A DNA stretch of 64,000 nucleotides from assembly GCF_001011035.1 (NCBI RefSeq), contig NZ_CP011492.1, forward strand, positions 4,101,501-4,165,500. Reading direction: 5' to 3'. Position 1 is the first letter of the stretch. Each line of letters opens with the position of its first letter. This document shows, in pieces, positions 34,801 to 43,285 of this stretch. Source of the stretch: Streptomyces sp. CNQ-509 (GTDB lineage: Bacteria > Actinomycetota > Actinomycetes > Streptomycetales > Streptomycetaceae). A program made the translations under genes and the position numbers. Under the pieces are notes generated by a model. That model had not been told where the DNA came from and did not search any database. It saw only the letters and a program-made list of their open reading frames with translations.

Positions 34801-35588
34801 CGGAGGAGACCCCGGGCTTCGAGGAGAAGCCCGACGTCCCCACCGACGCAAAGACAGCGGAGGCACAGCAGGGCGGCCCGGACGGGGCGGGCAACGCGCC
34901 CGCCGGCGCACGGCGCGCCGACGGAGCCGGGCCGGGTGCCACCGCCGGGAACGGGGACGCGAACAGCCCGCTTGCGGCTCGTCTCGACGAGACCCGCAAG
35001 GCGCTCGACGAGCGGACGAAGGACCTGCAGCGGCTCCAGGCGGAGTACCAGAACTACCGCCGGCGGGTCGAGCGGGACCGGGTGGCGGTCAAGGAGGTCG
35101 CGAACGCGAACCTGCTGACCGAGCTGCTGCCCGTGCTCGACGACATCGGCCGGGCCCGGGACCACGAGGAACTGGTCGGCGGGTTCAAGTCGGTCGCCGA
35201 GTCGCTGGAGACCGTCGTCGCCAAGATGGGCCTCATGCAGTTCGGCAAGGAGGGCGAGCCCTTCGACCCGCTGATCCACGAGGCGCTGATGCACAGCTAC
35301 TCGCCGGATGTGTCCGAGACGACGTGCGTGCAGATTCTCCAGCCTGGGTATCGGATCGGCGAGCGTACGATCCGGCCCGCGCGGGTCGCCGTGGCGGAGC
35401 CGCAGCCGGGGGCGACGCCCGGGTCGCAGGGCAAGGAGGGCGAGAAGCCGGACGAGAAGCAGGCGGACGCGGACGACGGCGGACCGGAATCCGCCGGCGC
35501 CGCGGACGGCGGCGGCTCGGACGCCTCCGGACCCGCGAAGCCGGGGTCCGGCGGAGAGACGGACAGCGGTGGCCCGGACGAGGGGTGA
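34797..35588 (+). CDS. grpE: nucleotide exchange factor GrpE
   Basis: A 263-residue cofactor that releases ADP from DnaK. The GTG start overlaps the dnaK stop by 4 bp. The first 60 residues are acidic and low-complexity. The long coiled coil (RLDETRKALDERTKDLQRLQ, then AEYQNYRRRVERDRVAV) dimerises, and a small beta domain (PFDPLIHEALMH, VQILQPGYRIGERTIRPARV) touches DnaK. The C-terminal 70 residues are Gly/Asp/Ser-rich and disordered, making the protein longer than the usual 200-220; this is common in Streptomyces. Confidence 0.96.
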   Translation: MTEETPGFEEKPDVPTDAKTAEAQQGGPDGAGNAPAGARRADGAGPGATAGNGDANSPLAARLDETRKALDERTKDLQRLQAEYQNYRRRVERDRVAVKEVANANLLTELLPVLDDIGRARDHEELVGGFKSVAESLETVVAKMGLMQFGKEGEPFDPLIHEALMHSYSPDVSETTCVQILQPGYRIGERTIRPARVAVAEPQPGATPGSQGKEGEKPDEKQADADDGGPESAGAADGGGSDASGPAKPGSGGETDSGGPDEG

Positions 35589-35630
35589 CGCCGTAACGGC
35601 CGCCGAGGGACGAGAGGAGGGACGCCGGGA

Positions 35631-36818
35631 ATGAGCACCAAGGACTTCATCGAGAAGGACTACTACAAGGTTCTCGGCGTCCCGAAGGACGCCACCGAGG
35701 CCGAGATCAAGAAGGCGTACCGCAAGCTCGCCCGGCAGTACCACCCGGACGCCAACAAGGGCGACGCCGCGGCCGAGGAGCGCTTCAAGGAGGTCTCCGA
35801 GGCCAACGACGTGCTCGGCGACCCGCAGCGGCGCAAGGAGTACGACGAGGCGCGCACCCTCTTCGGCAACGGCGGTTTCCGCCCGGGTCCGGGCGGGGGC
35901 GGCAACGGCTCGTTCAACTTCGACCTCGGCGACCTCTTCGGCGGCTCGGGCCCCGGCGCCCCCGGCGGCGGCCAGACCACCACCGGCGGCTTCGGCGGCG
36001 GTCTCGGCGACGTCTTCGGCGGGCTGTTCAACCGCGGTGGCGGGCGTACGCAGCCGCGCCGGGGCCAGGACATCGAGTCGGAGGTCACGCTCAGCTTCAC
36101 GGAGGCCATCGAGGGCGCCACGGTCCCGCTGCGGATGTCGTCGTCCGCCCCCTGCAAGACCTGCGCCGGCACGGGCGACAAGAACGGCTCCCCGCGGGTC
36201 TGCCCGACCTGCGTGGGCACCGGTCAGGTCTCCCGCGGCGGCGGTGGCGGCTTCTCGCTGACCGACCCGTGCGTGGACTGCAAGGGCCGCGGGCTCATCG
36301 CCCAGGACCCCTGCGACGTCTGCAAGGGCAGCGGCCGCGCCAAGTCGTCCCGCACGATGCAGGTCCGCATCCCCGCGGGGGTGCAGGACGGGCAGCGGAT
36401 CCGGCTGCGCGGCAAGGGCGGCCCGGGCGAGCGCGGCGGCCCCGGCGGCGACCTGTATGTCGTCGTGCACGTCGACGGCCACCCGGTCTTCGGCCGCAAG
36501 GGCGACAACCTGCTGGTGACGGTCCCCGTCTCGTTCCCGGAGGCGGCCCTCGGCGCGGACATCAAGGTGCCCACGCTCGGCGGCCCGCCGGTCACCCTGA
36601 AGCTGCCCCCGGGCACGCCCAACGGACGCACGATGCGCGCCCGCGGCAAGGGCGCCGTCCGCAAGGACGGCACGCGCGGGGACCTGCTCGTCACCGTCGA
36701 AGTGGCGGTGCCGAAGGAGACGGACGGCACGGCGCGCGAGTCGCTGGAGTCGTACCGGAAGGCGACCGCGGGCGAGGACCCGCGCGCGGAGCTGTTCAAG
36801 GCCGCGAAGGGAGCTTGA
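35631..36818 (+). CDS. dnaJ: co-chaperone DnaJ (Hsp40)
   Basis: A 395-residue type I J-protein. The J domain begins at DYYKVLGVPKDATEAEIKKA and has the HPD triad in YHPDANKG. A Gly/Phe-rich linker follows. The zinc centre has four CxxCxGxG repeats: CKTCAGTG, CPTCVGTG, CVDCKGRG, CDVCKGSG. The C-terminal substrate-binding domains carry IRLRGKGGPG and LKLPPGTPNGRTMRARGKG. ATG has GGAGGGA upstream. It stimulates DnaK ATPase and delivers substrates. 42 bp separate it from grpE and 5 bp from hspR. Confidence 0.97.
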   Translation: MSTKDFIEKDYYKVLGVPKDATEAEIKKAYRKLARQYHPDANKGDAAAEERFKEVSEANDVLGDPQRRKEYDEARTLFGNGGFRPGPGGGGNGSFNFDLGDLFGGSGPGAPGGGQTTTGGFGGGLGDVFGGLFNRGGGRTQPRRGQDIESEVTLSFTEAIEGATVPLRMSSSAPCKTCAGTGDKNGSPRVCPTCVGTGQVSRGGGGGFSLTDPCVDCKGRGLIAQDPCDVCKGSGRAKSSRTMQVRIPAGVQDGQRIRLRGKGGPGERGGPGGDLYVVVHVDGHPVFGRKGDNLLVTVPVSFPEAALGADIKVPTLGGPPVTLKLPPGTPNGRTMRARGKGAVRKDGTRGDLLVTVEVAVPKETDGTARESLESYRKATAGEDPRAELFKAAKGA

Positions 36819-36823
36819 CGACG

Positions 36824-37294
36824 ATGAACGGCAGAAACGGCGGACGCGGCGCCCCCCGCGGCCGCAACCCGTACGAGCTGACCGAGGAGACGCCGGTCTA
36901 CGTCATCTCCGTAGCCGCGGAACTCTCGGGCCTGCACCCCCAGACCCTCCGCCAGTACGACAGGCTGGGCCTGGTCTCCCCGGACCGCACGGCGGGCCGC
37001 GGCCGGCGCTACTCGGCGCGGGACATCGCGCTGCTGCGGCAGGTCCAGACGCTGAGCCAGGACGAGGGCATCAACCTGGCCGGGATCAAGCGGATCATCG
37101 AGCTGGAGACGCAGGTCGCCGCGCTCCAGGCGAAGGTGGCGGAGCTGACGGACGCGTTGGACGGTGCGGCCTCCGCGATGGCGCAGCGGGAGGCGCAGGT
37201 GCACGCGTCGTACCGGCGGGACCTGGTGCCGTACCAGCAGGTGCAGCAGACGAGCGCGCTGGTGGTGTGGAAGCCGAAGAAGAAGCGGGGCTGA
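36824..37294 (+). CDS. hspR: heat-shock repressor HspR
   Basis: A 156-residue MerR-type repressor. The winged helix reads PVYVISVAAELSGLHPQTLR, then QYDRLGLVSPDRTAGRGRRY. A coiled coil (LETQVAALQAKVAELTDAL) makes the dimer, and a basic tail ends KPKKKRG. It binds the HAIR repeats seen before dnaK and before clpB in this window, giving autoregulation and joint control of both chaperone systems. ATG is 5 bp after the dnaJ stop, with GAAGGGA upstream at a slightly long distance. Confidence 0.96.
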   Translation: MNGRNGGRGAPRGRNPYELTEETPVYVISVAAELSGLHPQTLRQYDRLGLVSPDRTAGRGRRYSARDIALLRQVQTLSQDEGINLAGIKRIIELETQVAALQAKVAELTDALDGAASAMAQREAQVHASYRRDLVPYQQVQQTSALVVWKPKKKRG

Positions 37295-37306
37295 GCCGCG
37301 GCTCAG
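37291..37306. terminator. palindrome spanning both convergent stop codons
   Basis: CTGAGCCGCGGCTCAG is a perfect 16-bp palindrome that contains the TGA of hspR and, on the other strand, the TGA of the NACHT gene. It could be a minimal bidirectional terminator, though the stem is short and has no T tract. Confidence 0.4.
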
Positions 37307-40300
37307 TCGGCGAGGTAGGTGACCTCCACGCGGGGAGGGAGCCCGGCGTGGAGGTTTCTCATGTGCGGGCGCAGGGAGACCTCGCGCAGGGTGCCGAGCG
37401 CGGCGAGCGGGGAGAGCTCCAGCGGGCCGCTGCCCGGCGGCAGGTCGAGCACGAGGTGGTCGAGCCGGGGGAAGAGGGACGGGAACCGGCTCAGGTCGAG
37501 TTCGTCGGCGGGCCGGTCGCCGACCAGGCCGAGGAACGTGATGCCCGGCAGCGTGGCGTCGGCGGGGGCGACGGTCAGCAGGTCCGGCCGGCACCGGAGC
37601 CCTTCGAGCAGCGGGAGCGCGGCCAGGGCCGGCCAGTCGTACGCGGTGGCCTCGTGGCGCCAGCCCAGGTAGACATGGCGGAGTCCGGGGTGCCTGGCCA
37701 GGGGGTGCAGCCCGGCGGTCCGGGCGGTCAGGAGATTGAGTGTCGACAGTGCCGGCAGGGCTGGCAGTGTGTCGAGGTCCAGCGGGCGGCGCCGCTCCGG
37801 CGACAGGGAGAGGGCTTCCAACTGCGGGTGGTTGGCGAGGAGCCCGGGTACGGACTCGACCAGGCCCGGCACCGTGTCGAGGATGAGGACGGTGAGCGGC
37901 AACCCGGCCAGAGCCGAGGCGTCGTACAGGTCGGCGCACTCGTTCAGCCGCAGGTAGCGCAGCTCGCTCTGCCCGCGTAGGAAGGCGAGATCCATCAGCC
38001 TGGGCTGGTTGCGGACGATCAGATCCGTGAGGCGGGTTGCGGCGAGTCCGTCCTGTAGCCCGACGGGGTCGAGCGGGCCGCGCACGTCGACCATCGGGCG
38101 TCCGCCGAGTCTGCGCAGGGCGCGCAACTCGGCGTCGGAGGTGACGGTGAAGTACAGCCCGTCCGGGTCGAGGCGGGCGATGACTTCGTCCGCGTACTCC
38201 TCGGTGTCGAAGCGGTGCCAGGCCCAGACGAGTTGGCTGCGTACGCCGAGCGAGGGATGGTCGGCGTAGCGGGCGAGGAACGCGATGGCGCGGTCCGAGT
38301 CCACGTGACTTGCGGCGGCGGCGATCAGGGCCGCGCTCTCGTCGCCCGCCTCCTCGCCCGCCTCCTCCGGGCCCGGGAGCAGGTCCAGCACCAGCGGTCC
38401 CGCCGCGCCCAGTGCCCGGGCCTCCACCGGCGTCTTCGGCGGGATCAGCGCCTCCGTCGCCCGTTCCACCGCCTCCCGCACGCCCGGTGCCAACTCCGCC
38501 GCGTGCTCCAGGCACGCGGCGGCCAGCAGCCGGATGCGTACCCCCTCGACTCCCTCCCGCCGCTCCGCCGCCGCCAGCAGCTCCCGCAGGATCTCCTCGC
38601 GCTCCCGCGGGCGGGCCTGGGCCACCGCCATGCGGATGACGTCCTCCCACTGGTCGTCCGCCGCGTGCGCGGCCAGGACGCCGATGTCGCCCTCCTCCAC
38701 CGCCGCGCGGGCGCCGAGGTAGTCCTGGAAGGTGCGGTGGACGAAGTCGACGGCGCCCGGGGCCGGTTCGCGCAGGAGGCCGCTGCGGTCGCGGAAGTGC
38801 TCCAGTACGGCCGCCGCGTCGCCCAGGGCCGCGACCTCCGGGACCGCCGGGAGGGCGGCGGCGACGAGGGACTCGGCGCGGGCGCGGTCCAGCTCCGTGC
38901 GGCCGTTGCGGATCAGCCAGTACGCGAGCCGCTGGAGGACCTGGAGCTGGGGTTCCTCGCGCAGGTCGGGGACGGCCATGTCGCGTTCGCGGTCGCGGCG
39001 GCTGAGCAGCATCGACAGGGCGGCCTCGTACAACTCCTTGCGCCCGCGCGGGAGGTAGCCGCGGCGGGCGCGGTTGAGGGCGCACATCAGGCCGCACATC
39101 AGCGGGTTGGTGGCCAGCCGGCCGAGATCGGAGGTGTGCCGCACGGCGGCGGTGAGCTGCTGCTCGTACGCCGTGAGCTGCGCGTCGTCCGCGGCGGGGG
39201 CGCCGGTGCGGACGGCTCCGGCGCGTACGGCCTCGTGCCAGCGGGCGATGAAGCGGGTGAGGTCCGCGGGGCGCATGGGGGCGAGGGTCAGCTCGGTGAA
39301 GCCCTCGGCGGCCAACCAGTCCTCGCCGACGGCGGAGGGGCGGGAGGTGACGAGCCAGCGGTTGCCGGGGTAGGCGTCGGCGAGGTCGGAGAGCCAGCGG
39401 CGGGTGCGGTCGCGTTCGGCGCGGGGGACCTCGTCGATGCCGTCGACGAGGAGCAGCCCGCGGCGGGCGGTGAGCACGCGGTGCTCCCAGCCGTCGGGCT
39501 GCGCGCCGGCGAGGGGGCTGCCGGTGGCGGAGAGGAAGTCGCGGGGGGCGGGGAGGCGCTGGCCGTGCCGGGTGAGGGTGCGCAGCGGCAGGACGAAGGG
39601 GACACGCCCTGCGAGGTAGTCCATGGAGTGTTCCGCGCCGGAGCCCGCGCGGGTGGCGGAGAGGGCGAGCCACTGCACGAGGGTGGTCTTGCCCGAGCCG
39701 GCGGCGCCGCGGAGCAGGACGCGCTCGTAGGCGGCGAGGGCCTGGTCGGCGGGGAGCACGGGGTCGGAGAGGGGGTCGGTGTCGTCGAAGGGGAACGGGG
39801 ACGGGGCGGCCTGCGTCGAGGCGGCGGCCTCCAGCCGCAGATACGCCACGTCCAGCGGCCACTTCGCGGGCGAGTCGGCGAGATCGACGCCGTAGATGGT
39901 GAGCCTGCCGTGCTTCTTGGCGGCGTACGCGAAGTACTCGCGCTCGAAGGCCGCGTCCTGTGCGGCGGGGAGCGGCGTGCGGGCGATGAGGGCGTCGAGG
40001 CGGGCGATCTGGTCGGCCTGGCGGCGGGACTGCTCGACGAGGGTGCGGGCGACGAAGGTGGAGCGCTGGCTGAAGAAGTGCAGGATGTGCAGGCAGGCCG
40101 TGTCGAGGAGGGTGTCGTGGAAGGAGGCGGCGTCGGCGGAGAGTTCGCGTACGGGATCGCCGCCGCGCTGCGCCGCGGCGCGGCGGAGCCGGCGGGCGAG
40201 GGCTTCGGGGCCGAGCTGGACCGCCTGTACGTCGTCCAGGTCGAGGTCGCCGAGGGCGGTGAGGCTGCGGGCGAGCGCGCCGGCGACGGCTTCGGCCTCG

Positions 40301-40545
40301 CCGGCGGGGACGGGGGCGGGTTCGCCTCCGGGGCCGTCGAGGGCGCGGCGTACGAGCGTGCCGGCGAGCTTGCGCAGGCCGTCCTCGTCCAGCTCCCGGC
40401 GCTCGCCGCGGAACGACACCAGCGCTGCCATCCGCACCGGCCGCCCGGCGAGCCCCGCCCCGGGGCCCTCGCTGCGGAACAGCCGCCGGACGAGGGGCGC
40501 CACGACCGCGGACGCGAGCCTGGCGCCGACGGCTGCGGGTTCCAT
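37303..40545 (-). CDS. NACHT-domain STAND NTPase with leucine-rich C-terminus
   Basis: A 1080-residue protein. The N-terminal 230 residues are helical, resembling the NNH helical domains found before bacterial NACHT modules. Then come NACHT Walker A (LLRGAAGSGKTTLVQWLALS, near residue 280) and Walker B (RGLLLVDGIDEVPRAERDR). The typical helical arm contains NPLMCGLMCALNRARRGYLP and FVHRTFQDYLGARAAVEEGD. The C-terminal 270 residues are leucine-rich-repeat-like (LRYLRLNECADLYDASALAG). This is the animal-NLR layout; several bacterial NACHT proteins of this class defend against phage. ATG 40545 is preferred to 40632, though the ribosome site is poor. It is divergent from a one-domain LuxR gene, with a repeated 15-bp motif between them. 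Confidence 0.85.
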   Translation of the reverse strand: MEPAAVGARLASAVVAPLVRRLFRSEGPGAGLAGRPVRMAALVSFRGERRELDEDGLRKLAGTLVRRALDGPGGEPAPVPAGEAEAVAGALARSLTALGDLDLDDVQAVQLGPEALARRLRRAAAQRGGDPVRELSADAASFHDTLLDTACLHILHFFSQRSTFVARTLVEQSRRQADQIARLDALIARTPLPAAQDAAFEREYFAYAAKKHGRLTIYGVDLADSPAKWPLDVAYLRLEAAASTQAAPSPFPFDDTDPLSDPVLPADQALAAYERVLLRGAAGSGKTTLVQWLALSATRAGSGAEHSMDYLAGRVPFVLPLRTLTRHGQRLPAPRDFLSATGSPLAGAQPDGWEHRVLTARRGLLLVDGIDEVPRAERDRTRRWLSDLADAYPGNRWLVTSRPSAVGEDWLAAEGFTELTLAPMRPADLTRFIARWHEAVRAGAVRTGAPAADDAQLTAYEQQLTAAVRHTSDLGRLATNPLMCGLMCALNRARRGYLPRGRKELYEAALSMLLSRRDRERDMAVPDLREEPQLQVLQRLAYWLIRNGRTELDRARAESLVAAALPAVPEVAALGDAAAVLEHFRDRSGLLREPAPGAVDFVHRTFQDYLGARAAVEEGDIGVLAAHAADDQWEDVIRMAVAQARPREREEILRELLAAAERREGVEGVRIRLLAAACLEHAAELAPGVREAVERATEALIPPKTPVEARALGAAGPLVLDLLPGPEEAGEEAGDESAALIAAAASHVDSDRAIAFLARYADHPSLGVRSQLVWAWHRFDTEEYADEVIARLDPDGLYFTVTSDAELRALRRLGGRPMVDVRGPLDPVGLQDGLAATRLTDLIVRNQPRLMDLAFLRGQSELRYLRLNECADLYDASALAGLPLTVLILDTVPGLVESVPGLLANHPQLEALSLSPERRRPLDLDTLPALPALSTLNLLTARTAGLHPLARHPGLRHVYLGWRHEATAYDWPALAALPLLEGLRCRPDLLTVAPADATLPGITFLGLVGDRPADELDLSRFPSLFPRLDHLVLDLPPGSGPLELSPLAALGTLREVSLRPHMRNLHAGLPPRVEVTYLAD

Positions 40546-40640
40546 GGGGCAGACGATATAAGCGGGCGGTGACAGGTCACCGGCGGTGTTCGCCGAAGGT
40601 CCGGTTCGTTCGGCTATGTACACCCTCAGCATTATGAATT

Positions 40641-40655
40641 TCAGGAAGATGATGC
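40641..40655. promoter_or_regulatory. 15-bp repeated motif, copy 1
   Basis: TCAGGAAGATGATGC, in the divergent region between the NACHT gene (96 bp away) and the one-domain LuxR gene (111 bp away). It differs by one base from 44314-44328, which lies between LuxR-type gene C and the small secreted peptide gene. A shared operator is likely; its binding protein is unknown. Confidence 0.5.
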
Positions 40656-40765
40656 TGGGTTCGGGTGGAGTTGATACGGACGGTAAGCCAATGTTCTGGT
40701 GGAGAACGGGGACAAGTCGCCGAACGTGACGTACGTACGGCTCAGTTGGTCCGGGAGTTCATATT

Positions 40766-41083
40766 GTGAGGTATCACGCTGCGGACAACACGGCGCGACA
40801 GGCTCCCCCGGTCGGTCTCGCGCTCCTCTCCGACCGGGAACGCGAGGTGCTCCTCCTGCTCGCCGACGGCCCGACCAATCGCCGGCTGGCGTCGCAACTG
40901 GGGGTGGCGGAGCGGACGGTCCGCGCCCATCTGACGAACATCTGCCGCAAGCTGAACGTGGAGTCCCGCGTCCAGGCCGCCCTGGTCGCCGACCGCCACC
41001 GCCGCGCCCTGATGCCGGCCGTGGCGGGCCCCGACCGGGTTGCCCCAAGAGGCAATGGCCGGGGGCGCCACGTTCGTGAATGA
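40766..41083 (+). CDS. one-domain LuxR-type HTH protein
   Basis: A 105-residue protein made almost entirely of a LuxR/GerE helix-turn-helix: LLSDREREVLLLLADGPTNR, then RLASQLGVAERTVRAHLTNI, then CRKLNVESRVQAALVA. There is no receiver or sensor domain. The GTG has GGGAG 8 bases upstream. It is divergent from the NACHT gene and convergent with three larger LuxR-type genes. It may bind DNA as a dimer on its own or antagonise the longer regulators; this is inferred from its build. Confidence 0.8.
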   Translation: MRYHAADNTARQAPPVGLALLSDREREVLLLLADGPTNRRLASQLGVAERTVRAHLTNICRKLNVESRVQAALVADRHRRALMPAVAGPDRVAPRGNGRGRHVRE

Positions 41084-41300
41084 TGAGGGCCAGTGCCCTC
41101 TGGGGCGCCGCGGAGGCGACCTGCCATCGTCGTACGCGGGCGCCGGCGGCACCCCTCGGACGGAGCGCTGGTGCGCTCGCTTCCCGGCCTCACGCGCACC
41201 AGCGACTCCGCTCCTCCGCCCTCTCCCCCCGGTTCCGCCCGCCCGCGCTCGCGGGGTGTGCCGGGGGCGTGGCTGTACCGGCTCCGGAGACCCCCACGGG

Positions 41301-42266
41301 TCAGGCCCTGTCGAGCATGCTGGAGCGGGCGATGAGATAGCCGAGTTGGGCGCGGCTGTCGCTGCCGAGGGCGGTGGACAGCTTGGCGATGTGCGCGCGG
41401 CAGGTGCGGACGTTCATGCCGAGGCGGCGGGCGATGGCCTCGTCGAGGTGGCCCTCGACGAGCAGCCTGGCGATGCTGCGCTGGACGCCGGTGATGCCTC
41501 CCCGGGTGTCGTGCTCGGGGGGCTGGCGGCCCCATGGGACGCCGAGTTCCCAGAAGTACTCGAAGATGGCGCGCAGGAACCAGACCAGGCCCGGGTGGCG
41601 GATCTCCATGGCCACCTCGCGGCTCGGCTGCGCGGGGAGGAAGGCGATGTCCCGGTCGACGATGAGGAGTCGCTCGGGCATGACCTCCAGGGTGCGTACC
41701 TCCAGCCCGGTGTCGCTCAGCTCGTCCAGGTAGGCGAGCTGACTCGGGTGGTGCCGGTACGTGTGGTTGTACAGGATCCGCTGTGTGACGCCGCGTTCGC
41801 TCATCCGCCGGACGCGGTGGGTGGTGGTGCGCATCGTCGCGGGGTTCCAGTTGGTCCGCCCGCTGGCCGGCTGGATGGCCAGGAACTGCTCCGTGCAGTC
41901 CTCCAGGGCCCGCGCGAGGGCGGCGTCGATCCGCTCCTTCCCCGTCCAGACGGTGAACGCGGAGGTGGCCGGGTCGTCCGGATCGAGCGACGTCAGCTTC
42001 TCGACCGTGTCGGCGAGCGCGGACACGAAAAGCCGGTACTCGCCCAGCTCTCTTTCAAGGGGCTCGACGAGCCCGGCGAGCGCCTGCGTCGGAGGCGTCG
42101 GCACCAGCCACTGGGTGTCGCCGGGCTCGGGCCGTAACAGGTCCAGGTCGAAGAGGCACGGCGCGGTCGCCGTGGCCTCGTGTGAGATGCGGCCGGAGCG
42201 CAGGGCCGAGGCGTAGAGCTTCCTCCCCGGGGCGCAGAGGCCGGTGGTGTGGTGGGGGTGGGACAT
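41301..42266 (-). CDS. LuxR-type regulator with TrmB-like sensor, paralogue A
   Basis: A 321-residue regulator. The N-terminal part (LYASALRSGRISHEATATAP, CLFDLDLLRPEPGD) and a central domain resembling the phospholipase-D-like ligand domain of TrmB regulators (ERGVTQRILYNH, EVMPERLLIVDRDIAFLPAQ) precede a C-terminal LuxR HTH (GITGVQRSIARLLVEGHLDE, RLGMNVRTCRAHIAKLSTAL). There is no phosphorylation site, so it should sense a small molecule or peptide. ATG 42266 is 7 bp after the stop of paralogue B; a longer start at 42326 would overlap B and is less likely. Last of three tandem genes read leftwards. Confidence 0.83.
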   Translation of the reverse strand: MSHPHHTTGLCAPGRKLYASALRSGRISHEATATAPCLFDLDLLRPEPGDTQWLVPTPPTQALAGLVEPLERELGEYRLFVSALADTVEKLTSLDPDDPATSAFTVWTGKERIDAALARALEDCTEQFLAIQPASGRTNWNPATMRTTTHRVRRMSERGVTQRILYNHTYRHHPSQLAYLDELSDTGLEVRTLEVMPERLLIVDRDIAFLPAQPSREVAMEIRHPGLVWFLRAIFEYFWELGVPWGRQPPEHDTRGGITGVQRSIARLLVEGHLDEAIARRLGMNVRTCRAHIAKLSTALGSDSRAQLGYLIARSSMLDRA

Positions 42267-42273
42267 GTCTCTC

Positions 42274-43254
42274 TCAGGTCTCGTCGAGGATGCCGGAGCG
42301 GGCGATGAGATAGCCCAGTTGTGCACGGCTGTTGCTGCCCAGTGCGGAAGCGAGCTTGGCGATGTGGGCGCGGCAGGTGCGGACGTTCATGCCGAGGCGG
42401 CGGGCGATGTTCTGGTCGAGGTGGCCCTCGACCAGCAGGCGGGCGATGCTGCGCTGGACACCGGTGATGCCCTCGTGGGTGGCGTCCGTGTAGGCGGCTT
42501 CCTCCAGGGGGGTGGCCAGTTGCCAGAACTGCTCGAAGACGCCCACGAGATAGGAGACGAGCCCGGGGTGGCGGAGTTCCAGGGCGACCTGGCGGTCCGG
42601 GCGGGCCGGAAGGAAAGCCGCTTGGCGGTCGACGATGATAAGGCGCTCGATGATCTCCTCAAGCGTTCTGACCTCGACCTGCTGTGGGCCGACGAACCGC
42701 AGGTACGCCAGCGTCATGGGCGCTTCACGGGCAGCGTGCTGATAGAGGGTGCGCATCCGTACGCCGCGCTCGGCGAGCGGGCGGACTCGCTGCAGTGCCT
42801 CGCCGAGGGCACGGGCGCCGCGCGTGGCCGCTTCGGGCTGGATGGTGAGAAGTTCGTATGAGCACTCACCGACCGCCAGATCCAGCGCGGTGTTGATCGT
42901 GCCGAGGCCCTCCAGCACCGTGATCGGTGAGTTGTCGGAGGCGACCTCGATGCCGATATCGATGAACCGGCTGAAGCTCTTCGCGAGATCGGCCGCGTGC
43001 TGCTGCCGCTCACGGATCTCCCGTTCCCGGGATACAAGAAGCCCCATCATGGCGTCGGCTGCGGGGACCGGCAGCAGCCAGTCCGGGTCGTCGGGGTCGG
43101 GAGAGAGAAGGGCGAGGTCGCTCAGGCACGGTGCGCTCCGCGCGTCCGCAGCCGCTATCCGGCCGTCACGCACGGCAACGGTGTATGCCTCGCGGGCAGC
43201 CGGGCAGGGCTCTTGGAGGCTGTGGCCGTGCTCGTGATCGTGCCCTGCGTGCAT
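42274..43254 (-). CDS. LuxR-type regulator with TrmB-like sensor, paralogue B
   Basis: A 326-residue paralogue of A and C. It opens with a His-rich tail (MHAGHDHEHGHS), which might bind metal, then AYTVAVRDGRIAAADARSAP and a coiled helix (LVSREREIRERQQHAADLAK). The sensor core is RTLEEIIERLIIVDRQAAFL, followed by the HTH GITGVQRSIARLLVEGHLDQ with RRLGMNVRTCRAHIAKLASA. Close in sequence to C over the HTH (near-identical recognition helix), so all three may bind the same DNA site while sensing different signals. It starts 31 bp after gene C. Confidence 0.83.
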   Translation of the reverse strand: MHAGHDHEHGHSLQEPCPAAREAYTVAVRDGRIAAADARSAPCLSDLALLSPDPDDPDWLLPVPAADAMMGLLVSREREIRERQQHAADLAKSFSRFIDIGIEVASDNSPITVLEGLGTINTALDLAVGECSYELLTIQPEAATRGARALGEALQRVRPLAERGVRMRTLYQHAAREAPMTLAYLRFVGPQQVEVRTLEEIIERLIIVDRQAAFLPARPDRQVALELRHPGLVSYLVGVFEQFWQLATPLEEAAYTDATHEGITGVQRSIARLLVEGHLDQNIARRLGMNVRTCRAHIAKLASALGSNSRAQLGYLIARSGILDET

Positions 43255-43285
43255 CTCCGTGTACTCCCAGGAGCGGTGATTGAGG

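Noticed and set aside
30151..34911. A 1586-codon minus-strand open frame running antisense to the dnaK gene
   Set aside because: It is a shadow of high-GC codon use. It has no family motif, and dnaK and the Fe-S oxidoreductase in other frames are unmistakable.
36224..39862. A 1212-codon minus-strand frame over dnaJ, hspR and the NACHT gene
   Set aside because: Arg/Pro/Gly-rich frame overlap only; the real genes carry clear domains in other frames.
41084..41300. A gene between the one-domain LuxR gene and LuxR paralogue A
   Set aside because: Only Arg/Pro-rich frames and no ribosome site; taken as a convergent intergenic region.
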